NCBI RefSeq assembly: GCF_029227915.1
Contig: NC_079880.1
Span: forward strand, 374,001-438,000
Source of the DNA: Hydractinia symbiolongicarpus
Taxonomy: Eukaryota; Cnidaria; Hydrozoa; Anthoathecata; Hydractiniidae
Direction: 5' to 3'
Length of the DNA: 64,000 bases
This document shows positions 46,931-60,221 of this stretch, in pieces. Position 1 is the first letter of the stretch, and every line of letters begins with the position of its first letter. The notes under the pieces were generated by a model. It was not told the origin of the DNA. It worked only from the letters and a program-made list of their open reading frames with translations, and searched no databases. Both the position numbers and the translations under genes were made by a program.

Positions 46931-48999
46931 AGCGCTTCATTTAAAAATTTAGATAAATAAGTCATTCTTTACTGTGGGACCAATCCTTTCCATTATCGCG
47001 CGCTGAAGAAATAGCGATAGTTTCAAAAACTACATTTCATTGACTTTTCTAACGATGTCAGTCCGTTTGAGTTACAACAGTTGGGTCAAATATTCGTACC
47101 AACATGTATTTAGCGATATTTTTCTGATGTTACGAGGTTGCATCGCTTTTAACAGTGAAACGATTGACTGTGGGACTTAATTGAACTAACTTTGGACTGT
47201 AACCTGATAAATGTGATAAATGATACAATTGAACTCCAAGAAATAACATTCTTCTTAATTTGATGAGAATGCCGAAACACAGCGATTACACTGGGTGCTG
47301 TGGTAGCGCTTCATTTAAAAATTTAGATAAATAAGTCATTCTTTACTGTGGGACCAATCCTTTCCATTATCGCGCGCTGAAGAAATAGCGATAGTTTCAA
47401 AAACTACATTTCATTGACTTTTCTAACGGTGTCAGTCCGTTTGAGTTACAACGGTTGGGTCACATATTCGTACTAACATGTATTTAGCGATATTTTTCTG
47501 ATATTACTAGGTTGCATTGCTTTTAACCATGAAACGATTGACTGTGGAACTTAATTGAACTAACTTTGCACTGTCACCTGATAAATGTGATAAATAAGAC
47601 CATTGGATTCCAAGAAATAACATTCTTCTTAATTTGACGTGATTGTTGGAACTCAGCGATTGCACTGGGCGCTGTGGTAGCGCTTCATTTAAAAATTTAG
47701 ATATGTAAGTCATTCTTTAATGTGCGAGCAATCCTATCCGTTATCGCGCGCTGAACAAAGAGCGATAGTTTCAAAAGCTACATTTCATTGACTTTCTAAC
47801 GGTGTCAGTCCGTTTGAGTGGCAACGGTTGGGTCACATATTCGTACCAACATGTATTTAGCGATATTTTTCTGATATTACTAGGTTGCAATGCTTTTAAC
47901 TATGAAACGATTGACTGTGGGACTTAATTGAACTAATTTTGCACTGTCACCTGATAAATGTGATAAAGGAGACAATTGGACTCCAAGAAATAACGTTCTT
48001 CTTAATTTGACATGATTGCCGAAACTCAGCGATTACTCTGGGCGCTGTGGTACCGCTTCATTTAAGAATTATGCCAAAAAAACTCATTTTTTTACTGTGG
48101 GACCAATCCTAGCCGTTAACGCGCGGTGAAGAAATTGCAATAGTTTCAAGAACTATATTTCATTGACTTTCTAACAGTGTCAGTCCGTTTGAGTTACAAC
48201 GGTTAGGTCACATATTCGTACCAACATTTATTTAGAAATATTTATCTGATATTACGAGGTTGCATCGCTTTTAACAGTGAAACGATTGCCTGTGGGACTT
48301 AATTGAACTAACTTTGGACTGTAACCTGATAAATGTGATAAATGATACAATTGAACTCCAAGAAATAACATTCTTCTTAATTTGATGTGAATGCCGAAAC
48401 AGAGCGATTACACTGGGCGCTGTTGTAGCGCTTCATTTAAAAATTTGGATAAATAAGTCATTCTTTACTGTGGGACCAATCCTAGCCGTTAACGCGCGGT
48501 GAAGAAATAGCAATAGTTTCAAGAACTATATTTCATTGACTTTCTAACGGTGTCAGTCCGTTTGAGTTACAACGGTTAGGTCACATATTCGTACCAACAT
48601 GTATTTAGCAATATTTATCTGATATTACGAGGTTGCATCGCTTTTAACAGTGAAACGATTGACTGTGGGACTTAATTGAACTAACTTTGGACTGTAACCT
48701 GATAAATGTGATAAATGATACAATTGAACTCCAAGAAATAACATTCTTCTTAATTTGATGAGAATGCCGAAACACAGCGATTACACTGGGCGCTGTTGTA
48801 GCGCTTCATATAAAAATTTGGATAAATAAGTCATTCTTTACTGTGGGACCAATCCTTTCTATTATCGCGCGCTGAAGAAATAGCGATAGTTTCAAAAACT
48901 ACATTTCATTGACTTTTCTAACGGTGTCAGTCCGTTTGAGTTACAACGGTTGGGTCACATATTCGTGCCAACATGTATTTAGCGATATTTTTCTGATAT

Positions 49000-51900
49000 T
49001 ACTAGGTTGCATCGCTTTTAACCATGAAACGATTGACTGTGGGACTTAATTGAACTAACTTTGCACTGTGACCTGATAAATGTGATAAATGAGACCATTG
49101 GATTCCAAGAAATAACTTTCTTCTTAATTTGACGTGATTGTTGGAACTCAGCGATTGCACTGGGCGCTGTGGTAGCGCTTCATTTAAAAATTTAGATATG
49201 TAAGTCATTCTTTAATGTGCGACCAATCCTATCCGTTATCGCGCGCTGAAGAAATAGCGAGAGTTTCAAAAACTACATTTCATTGCCTTTCTAACGGTGT
49301 CAGTCCGTTTCAGCTACAACGGTTGGGTCACATATTCGTGCCAACATGTATTTAGCGATATTTTTCTGATATTACTAGGTTGCATCGCTTTTAACCATGA
49401 AACGATTGACTGTGGAACTTAATTGAACTAACTTTGCACTGTCACCTGATAAATGTGATAAAGGAGACAATTGGACTCCAAGAAATAACATTCTTCCTAA
49501 TTTGACATGATTGCCGAAACTCAGTGATTACACTGGGCGCTGTGGGAGCGCTTCATTTAAGAATTAAGCTGAAAAAGTCATTTTTTTACTGTGGGACCAA
49601 TCCTAGCCGTTACCACGCGCTGAACAAAGAGCGATAGTTTCAAAAGCTACATTTCATTGACTTTTTAACGGTGTCAGTCCGTTTGAGTGGCAACGGTTGG
49701 GTCACATATTCGTACCAACATGTATTTAGCGATATTTTTCTGATATTACTAGGTTGCATCGCTTTTAACTATGAAACGATTGACTGTGGGACTTAATTGA
49801 ACTAATTTTGCATTGTCACCTGATAAATGTGATAAAGGAGACAATTGGACTCCAAGAAATAACGTTCTTCTTAATTTGACATGATTGCCGAAACTTAGCG
49901 ATTACTCTGGGCGCTGTGGTAGCGCTTCATTTAAGAATTATGCCAAAAAAAGTCATTTTTTTACTGTGGGACCAATCCTAGCCGTTAACGCGCGGTGAAG
50001 AAATAGCAAAAGTTTCAAGAATTACATTTCATTGACTTTCTAACGGTGTCAGTCCGTTTGAGTTACAACGGTCGGGTCACATATTCGTACCAACATGTAT
50101 TTAACAATATTTATCTGATATTACTAGGTTGCATCGTTTTAACAGTGAAACGATTGACTGTGGGACTTAATTGAACTAACTTTGGACTGCAACCTGATAA
50201 ATGTGATAAATGATACAATTGAACTCCAAGAAATAACATTCTTCTTAATTTGATGTGAATGCCGAAACACAGCGATTACACTGGGCGCTGTTGTAGCGCT
50301 TCATTTAAAAATTTAGGTAAATAAGTCATTCTTTACTGTGGGACCAGTCCTTTCCATAATCGCGCGCTGAAGAAATAGCGATAGTTTCAAAAACTACATT
50401 TCATTGACTTTTCCAACGGTGTCAGTCCGTTTGAGTTACAACGGTTGGGTCACATATTCGTGCCAACATGTATTTAGCGATATTTTTCTGATATTACTAG
50501 GTTGCATCGCTTTTAACAGTGAAACGATTGACTGTGGGACTTAATTGAACTAACTTTGCACTGTCACCTGATAAATGTAATAAATGAGACCATTGGATTA
50601 CAAGAAATAACATTCTTCTTAATTTGACTTGATTGTTGGAACTCAGCGATTGCACTGGGCGCTGTGGTAGCGCTTCATTTAAAAATTTAGATATATAAGT
50701 CATTCTTTAATGTGCGACCAATCCTATCCGTTATCGCGCGCTGAAGAAATAGCGAGAGTTTCAAAAACTACATTTCATTGACTTTCTAACGGTGTCAGTC
50801 CGTTTCAGTTACAACGGTTGGGTCACATATTCGTGCCAACATGTATTTAGCGATATTTTTCTGATATTACTAGGTTGCATCGCTTTTAACCATGAAACGA
50901 TTGACTGTGGGACTTAATTGAACTAACTTTGCTTTATCACCTGATAAATTTTATAAAGGAGACAATTGGACTCCAAGAAATAACATTCTTCTTAATTTGA
51001 CATGATTGCCGAAACTCAGTGATTACACTGGTCGCTGTGGTAGCGCTTCATTTAAGAATTAAGCTAAAAAAGTTATTTTTTTACTGTGGGACCAATCCTA
51101 GCCGTTAGCACGCGCTGAACAAAGAGCGATAGTTTCGAAAGCTACATTTCATTGACTTTCTAACGGTGTCAGTCCGTTTGAGTGGCAACGGTTGGGTTAC
51201 ATATTCGTACCAACATGTATTTAGCGATATTTATCTGATATTACTAGGTTGCATCGCTTTTAACTATGAAACGATTGACTGTGGGACTTAATTGAACTAA
51301 TTTTGCACTGTCACCTGATAAATGTGATAAAGGAGACAATTGGACTCCAAGAAATAACGTTCTTCTTAATTTGACATGATTGCCGAAACTCAGCGATTAC
51401 TTTGGGCGCTGTGGTAGCGCTTCATTTAAAAATTTAGATAAATAAGTCATTCTTTACTGTGGGACCAATCCTTTCCGTTATCGCGCGCTGAAGAAATAGC
51501 GATAGTTTCAAAAACTACATTTCATTGACTTTTCTAACGGTGTCAGTCCGGTTGAGTGGCAACGGTTGGGTCACATATTCGTACCAACATGTATTTAGCG
51601 ATATTTTTCTGATATTACTAGGTTGCATCGCTTTTAACTATGAAACGATTGACGGTGGGACTTAATTGAACTCATTATGCACTGTCACCTGATAAATGTG
51701 ATAAAGGAGACAATTGGACTCCAAGAAATATCGTTCTTCTTAATTTGACATGATTGAGGAAACTTAGCAATTACTCTGGGCGCTGTGGTAGCGCTTCATT
51801 TAAGAATTATGCCAAAAAAAGTCATTTTTTTACTGTGGGACCAATCCTAGCCGTTAGCGCGCAGTGAAGAAATAGCAATAGTTTCAAGAACTACATTTCA

Positions 51901-54900
51901 TTGACTTTCTAACGGTGTCAGTCCGTTTGAGTTACAACGGTTGGGTCACATATTCGTACCAACATGTATTTAGCAATATTTATCTGATATTACTAGGTTG
52001 CATCGCTTTTAACAGTGAAACGATTGACTGTGGGACTTAATTGAACTAACTTTGGACTGTAACCTGATAAATTTGATAAATGAGACAATTGAACTCCAAG
52101 AAATAACATTCTTCTTAATTTGATGTGAATGCCGAAACACAGTGATTACACTGGGCGCTGTTGCAGCGCTTCATTTAAAAATTTAGATAAATAAGTCATT
52201 CTTTACTGTGGGACCAATCCTTTCCATTATCGCGCGCTGAAGAAATAGCGATAGTTTCAAAAACTACATTTCATTGACTCTTCTAACGGTGTCAGTACGT
52301 TTGAGTTACAACGGTTGGGTCACATATTCGTGCCAACATGTACTTAGCGATATTTTTCTGATATTACTTGGTTGCATCGCTTTTAACCATGAAACGATTG
52401 ACTGTGGGACTTAATTGAACTAACTTTGCACTGTGACCTGATAAATGTGATAAATGAGACGATTGGATTCCAAGAAATAACGTTCTTCTTAATTTGACGT
52501 GATTGTTGGAACTCAGCGTTTGCACTGGGCGCTGTGATAGCGCTTCATTTAAAAATTTAGATATGTAAGGCATTCTTTAATGTGCGACCAATCCTATCCG
52601 TTATCGCGCGCTGAAGAAATAGCGAGAGTTTCAAAAACTACATGTCATTGACTTTCAAACGGTGTCAGTCCGTTTCAGTTACAACGGTTGGGTCACATAT
52701 TCGTGCCAACATGTATTTAGCGATATTTTTCTGATATTACTAGGTTGCATCGCTTTTAACCATGAAACGATTGACTGTGGAACTTATTTGAACTAACTTT
52801 GCACTGTCACCTGATAAATGTGATAAAGGAGACAATTGGACTCCAAGAAATAACATTCTTCCTAAATTGACATGATTGCCGAAACTCAGTGATTACACTG
52901 GGCGCTGTGGGAGCGCTTCATTTAAGAATTAAGCTAAAAAAGTCATTTTTTTACTGTGGGACCAATCCTAGCCGTTACCACGCGCTGAACAAAGAGCGAT
53001 AGTTTCAAAAGCTACATTTCATTGACTTTTTAACGGTGTCAGTCCGTTTGAGTGGCAACGGTTGGGTCACATATTTGTACCAACATGTATTTAGCGATAT
53101 TTTTCTGATATTACTAGGTTGCATCGCTTTTAACTATGAAACGATTGACTGTGGGACTTAATTGAACTAATTTTGCACTGTCACCTGATAAATGTGATAC
53201 AGGAGACAATTGGACTCCAAGAAATAACGTTCTTCTTAATTTGACATGATTGCCGAAACTTAGCGATTACTCTGGGCGCTGTGGTAGCGCTTCATTTAAG
53301 AATTATGCCAAAAAAAGTCATTTTTTTACTGTGGGACCAATCCTAGCCGTTAACGCGCGGTGAAGAAATAGCAATAGTTTCAAGAATTACATTTCATTGA
53401 CTTTCTAACGGTGTCAGTCCGTTTGAGTTACAACGGTTGGGTCACATATTCGTACCAACATGTATTTAACAATATTTATCTGATATTACTAGGTTGCATC
53501 GTTTTAACAGTGAAACGATTGACTGTGGGACTTAATTGAACTAACTTTGGACTGCAACCTGATAAATGTGATAAATGATACAATTGAACTCCAAGAAATA
53601 ACATTCTTCTTAATTTGATGTGAATGCCGAAACACAGCGATTACACTGGGCGCTGTTGTAGCGCTTCATTTAAAAATTTAGATAAATAAGTCATTCTTTA
53701 CTGTGGGACCAGTCCTTTCCATAATCGCGCGCTGAAGAAATAGCGATAGTTTCAAAAACTACATTTCATTGACTTTTCCAACGGTGTCAGTCCGTTTGAG
53801 TTACAACGGTTGGGTCACATATTCGTGCCAACATGTATTTAGCGATATTTTTCTGATATTACTAGGTTGCATCGCTTTTAACAGTGAAACGATTGACTGT
53901 GGGACTTAATTGAACTAACTTTGCACTGTCACCTGATAAATGTAATAAATGAGACCATTGGATTACAAGAAATAACATTCTTCTTAATTTGACTTGATTG
54001 TTGGAACTCAGCGATTGCACTGGGCGCTGTGGTAGCGCTTCATTTAAAAATTTAGATATATAAGTCATTCTTTAATGTGCGACCAATCCTATCCGTTATC
54101 GCGCGCTGAAGAAATAGCGAGAGTTTCAAAAACTACATTTCATTGACTTTCTAACGGTGTCAGTCCGTTTCAGTTACAACGGTTGGGTCACATATTCGTG
54201 CCAACATGTATTTAGCGATATTTTTCTGATATTACTAGGTTGCATCGCTTTTAACCATGAAACGATTGACTGTGGGACTTAATTGAACTAACTTTGCTTT
54301 GTCACCTGATAAATTTTATAAAGGAGACAATTGGACTCCAAGAAATAACATTCTTCTTAATTTGACATGATTGCCGAAACTCAGTGATTACACTGGTCGC
54401 TGTGGTAGCGCTTCATTTAAGAATTAAGCTAAAAAAGTTATTTTTTTACTGTGGGACCAATCCTAGCCGTTAGCACGCGCTGAACAAAGAGCGATAGTTT
54501 CGAAAGCTACATTTCATTGACTTTCTAACGGTGTCAGTCCGTTTGAGTGGCAACGGTTGGGTTACATATTCGTACCAACATGTATTTAGCGATATTTATC
54601 TGATATTACTAGGTTGCATCGCTTTTAACTATGAAACGATTGACTGTGGGACTTAATTGAACTAATTTTGCACTGTCACCTGATAAATGTGATAAAGGAG
54701 ACAATTGGACTCCAAGAAATAACGTTCTTCTTAATTTGACATGATTGCCGAAACTCAGCGATTACTTTGGGCGCTGTGGTAGCGCTTCATTTAAAAATTT
54801 AGATAAATAAGTCATTCTTTACTGTGGGACCAATCCTTTCCGTTATCGCGCGCTGAAGAAATAGCGATAGTTTCAAAAACTACATTTCATTGACTTTTCT

Positions 54901-56860
54901 AACGGTGTCAGTCCGGTTGAGTGGCAACGGTTGGGTCACATATTCGTACCAACATGTATTTAGCGATATTTTTCTGATATTACTAGGTTGCATCGCTTTT
55001 AACTATGAAACGATTGACGGTGGGACTTAATTGAACTCATTATGCACTGTCACCTGATAAATGTGATAAAGGAGACAATTGGACTCCAAGAAATATCGTT
55101 CTTCTTAATTTGACATGATTGAGGAAACTTAGCGATTACTCTGGGCGCTGTGGTAGCGCTTCATTTAAGAATTATGCCAAAAAAAGTCATTTTTTTACTG
55201 TGGGACCAATCCTAGCCGTTAGCGCGCAGTGAAGAAATAGCAATAGTTTCAAGAACTACATTTCATTGACTTTCTAACGGTGTCAGTCCGTTTGAGTTAC
55301 AACGGTTGGGTCACATATTCGTACCAACATGTATTTAGCAATATTTATCTGATATTACTAGGTTGCATCGCTTTGAACAGTGAAACGATTGACTGTGGGA
55401 CTTAATTGAACTAACTTTGGACTGTAACCTGATAAATTTGATAAATGAGACAATTGAACTCCAAGAAATAACATTCTTCTTAATTTGATGTGAATGCCGA
55501 AACACAGTGATTACACTGGGCGCTGTTGTAGCGCTTCATTTAAAAATTTAGATAAATAAGTCATTCTTTACTGTGGGACCAATCCTTTCCATTATCGCGC
55601 GCTGAAGAAATAGCGATAGTTTCAAAAACTACATTTCATTGACTTTTCTAACGGTGTCAGTACGTTTGAGTTACAACGGTTGGGTCACATATTCGTGCCA
55701 ACATGTACTTAGCGATATTTTTCTGATATTACTTGGTTGCATCGCTTTTAACCATGAAACGATTGACTGTGGGACTTAATTGAACTAACTTTGCACTGTG
55801 ACCTGATAAATGTGATAAATGAGACCATTGGATTCCAAGAAATAACGTTCTTCTTAATTTGACGTGATTGTTGGAACTCAGCGTTTGCACTGGGCGCTGT
55901 GATAGCGCTTCATTTAAAAATTTAGATATGTAAGGCATTCTTTAATGTGCGACCAATCCTATCCGTTATCGCGCGCTGAAGAAATAGCGAGAGTTTCAAA
56001 AACTACATGTCATTGACTTTCAAACGGTGTCAGTCCGTTTCAGTTACAACGGTTGGGTCACATATTCGTGCCAACATGTATTTAGCGATATTTTTCTGAT
56101 ATTACTAGGTTGCATCGCTTTTAACCATGAAACGATTGACTGTGGAACTTATTTGAACTAACTTTGCACTGTCACCTGATAAATGTGATAAAGGAGACAA
56201 TTGGACTCCAAGAAATAACATTCTTCCTAAATTGACATGATTGCCGAAACTCAGTGATTACACTGGGCGCTGTGGGAGCGCTTCATTTAAGAATTAAGCT
56301 AAAAAAGTCATTTTTTTACTGTGGGACCAATCCTAGCCGTTACCACGCGCTGAACAAAGAGCGATAGTTTCAAAAGCTACATTTCATTGACTTTTTAACG
56401 GTGTCAGTCCGTTTGAGTGGCAACGGTTGGGTCACATATTCGTACCAACATGTATTTAGCGATATTTTTCTGATATTACTAGGTTGCATCGCTTTTAACT
56501 ATGAAACGATTGACTGTGGGACTTAATTGAACTAATTTTGCACTGTCACCTGATAAATGTGATAAAGGAGACAATTGGACTCCAAGAAATAACGTTCTTC
56601 TTAATTTGACATGATTGCCGAAACTTAGCGATTACTCTGGGCGCTGTGGTAGCGCTTCATTTAAGAATTATGCCAAAAAAAGTCATTTTTTTACTGTGGG
56701 ACCAATCCTAGCCGTTAACGCGCGGTGAAGAAATAGCAATAGTTTCAAGAATTACATTTCATTGACTTTCTAACGGTGTCAGTCCGTTTGAGTTACAACG
56801 GTTGGGTCACATATTCGTACCAACATGTATTTAACAATATTTATCTGATATTACTAGGTT
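49000..56860. repeat. Higher-order repeat: 9-monomer unit of 3365 bp, about 2.3 copies
   Basis: Matching points: 50131 and 53496 (both carry the one-base deletion GCATCGTTTTAAC), 50497 and 53862, 52364 and 55729, and 52741 and 56106, always 3365 bp apart. The unit splits as 4 plus 5 monomers, with the same marker recurring at 1867 and 1498 bp. A third copy starts but is rearranged after about 56.9 kb: the marker ACATGTACTTAGCG recurs only 2248 bp later, three monomers short. Confidence 0.9.
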
Positions 56861-59800
56861 GCATCGCTTTTAACAGTGAAACGATTGACTGTGGGACTTA
56901 ATTGAACTAACTTTGGACTGTAACCTGATAAATGTGATAAATGATACAATTGAACTCCAAGAAATAACATTCTTCTTAATTTGATGTGAATGCCGAAACA
57001 CAGCGATTACACTGGGCGCTGTTGTAGCGCTTCATTTAAAAATTTAGATAAATAGGTCATTCTTTACTGTGGGACCAATCCTTTCCATTATGGCGCGCTG
57101 AAGAAATAGCGATAGTTTCAAAAAATACATTTCATTGACTTTTCTAACGGTGTCAGTCCGTTTCAGTTACAACGGTTGGGTCACATATTCGTGCCAACAT
57201 GTATTTAGCGATATTTTTCTGATATTACTAGGTTGCATCGCTTTTAACCATGAAACGATTGACTGTGGAACTTATTTGAACTAACTTTGCACTGTCACCT
57301 GATAAATGTGATAAAGGAGACAATTGGACTCCAAGAAATAACGTTCTTCTTAATTTGACATGATTGCCGAAACTTAGCGATTACTCTGGGCGCTGTGGTA
57401 GCGCTTCATTTAAGAATTATGCCAAAAAAAAGTCATTTTTTTACTGTGGGTCCAATCCTAGCCGTTAGCGCGCAGTGAAGAAATAGCAATAGTTTCAAGA
57501 ACTACATTTCATTGACTTTCTAACGGTGTCAGTCGGTTTGAGTTACAACGGTTGGGTCACATATTCGTACCAACATGTATTTAGCAATATTTATCTGATA
57601 TTACTAGGTTGCATCGCTTTTAACAGTGAAACGATTGACTGTGGGACTTAATTGAACTAACTTTGGACTGTAACCTGATAAATTTGATAAATGAGAAAAT
57701 TGAACTCCAAGAAATAACATTCTTCTTAATTTGATGTGAATGCCGAAACACAGCGATTACACTGGGCGCTGTTGTAGCGCTTCATTTAAATATTTAGATA
57801 AATAAGTCATTCTTTACTGTGGGACCAATCCTTTCCATTATCGCGCGCTGAAGAAATAGCGATAGTTTCAAAAACTACATTTCATTGACTTTTCTAACGG
57901 TGTCAGTCCGTTTGAGTTACAACGGTTGGGTCACATATTCGTGCCAACATGTACTTAGCGATATTTTTCTGATATTACTAGGTTGCATCGCTTTTAACCA
58001 TGAAACGATTGACTGTGGGACTTAATTGAACTAACTTTGCACTGTGACCTGATAAATGTGATAAATGAGACCATTGGATTCCAAGAAATTACGTTCTTCT
58101 TAATTTGACGTGATTGTTGGAACTCAGCGATTGCACTGGGCGCTGTGATAGCGCTTCATTTAAAAATTTAGATATGTAAGGCATTCTTTAATGTGCGACC
58201 AATCCTATCCGTTATCGCGCGCTGAAGAAATAGCGAGAGTTTCAAAAACTACATGTCATTGACTTTCTAACGGTGTCAGTCCGTTTCAGTTACAACGGTT
58301 GGGTCACATATTCGTGCCAACATGTATTTAGCGATATTTTTCTGATATTACTAGGTTGCATCGCTTTTAACCATGAAACGATTGACTGTGGAACTTATTT
58401 GAACTAACTTTGCACAGTCACCTGATAAATGTGATAAAGGAGACAATTGGACTCCAAGAAATAACATTCTTCCTAATTTGACATGATTGCCGAAACTCAG
58501 TGATTACACTGGGCGCTGTGGGAGCGCTTCATTTAAGAATTAAGCTAAAAAAGTCATTTTTTTACTGTGGGACCAATCCTAGCCGTTACCACGCGCTGAA
58601 CAAAGAGCGATAGTTTCAAAAGCTACATTTCATTGACTTTTTAACGGTGTCAGTCCGTTTGAGTGGCAACGGTTGGGTCACATATTCGTACCAACATGTA
58701 TTTAGCGATATTTTTCTGATATTACTAGGTTGCATCGCTTTTAACTATGAAACGATTGACTGTGGGACTTAATTGAACTAATTTTGCACTGTCACCTGAT
58801 AAATGTGATAAAGGAGACAATTGGACTCCAAGAAATAACGTTCTTCTTAATTTGACATGATTGCCGAAACTTAGCGATTACTCTGGGCGCTGTGGTAGCG
58901 CTTCATTTAAGAATTATGCCAAAAAAAGTCATTTTTTTACTGTGAGACCAATCCTAGCCGTTAACGCGCGGTGAAGAAATAGCAATAGTTTCAAGAATTA
59001 CATTTCATTGACTTTCTAACGGTGTCAGTCCGTTTGAGTTACAACGGTTGGGTCACATATTCGTACCAACATGTATTTAACAATATTTATCTGATATTAC
59101 TAGGTTGCATCGCTTTTAACAGTGAAACGATTGACTGTGGGACTTAATTGAACTAACTTTGGACTGTAACCTGATAAATGTGATAAATGATACAATTGAA
59201 CTCCAAGAAATAACATTCTTCTTAATTTGATGTGAATGCCGAAACACAGCGATTACACTGGGCGCTGTTGTAGCGCTTCATTTAAAAATTTAGATAAATA
59301 AGTCATTCTTTACTGTGGGACCAATACTTTCCATTATCGCGCGCTGAAGAAATAGCGATAGTTTCAAAAACTGCATTTCATTGACTTTTCTAACGTTGTC
59401 ATTCCGTTTGAGTTACAACGGTTGGGTCACATATTCGTGCCAACAGGTATTTAGCGATATTATTCTGATATTACTAGGTTGCATCGCTTTTAACTATGAA
59501 ACGATTGACTGTGGGACTTAATTGAACTAATTTTGCACTGTCACCTGATAAATGTGATAAAGGAGACAATTGGACTCCAAGAAATAACGTTCTTCTTAAT
59601 TTGACATGATTGCCGAAACTTAGCGATTACTCTGGGCGCTGTGGTAGCGCTTCATTTAAGAATTATGCCAAAAAAAGTCATTTTTTTACTGTGGGACCAA
59701 TCCTAGCCGTTAACGCGCGGTGAAGAAATAGCAATAGTTTCAAGAATAACATTTCATTGACTTTCTAACGGTGTCAGTCCGTTTGAGTTACAACGGTTGG

Positions 59801-60221
59801 GTCACATATTCGTACCAACATGTATTTAACAATATTTATCTGATATTACTAGGTTGCATCGCTTTTAACAGTGAAACGATTGACTGTGGGACTTAATTGA
59901 ACTAGCTTTGGACTGTAACCTGATAAATGTGATAAATGATACAATTGAACTCCAAGAAATAACATTCTTCTTAATTTGATGTGAATGCCGAAACACAGCG
60001 ATTACACTGGGCGCTGTTGTAGCGCTTCATTTAAAAATTTAGATAAATAAGTCATTCTTTACTGTGGGACCAATCCTTTCCATTATCGCGCGCTGAAGAA
60101 ATAGCGATAGTTTCAAAAACTACATTTCATTGACTTTCCTAACGGTGTCAGTCCGTTTGAGTTACAACGGTTGGGTCAAATATTCGTGCCAACATGTATT
60201 TAGCGTATTTATCTGATATTA

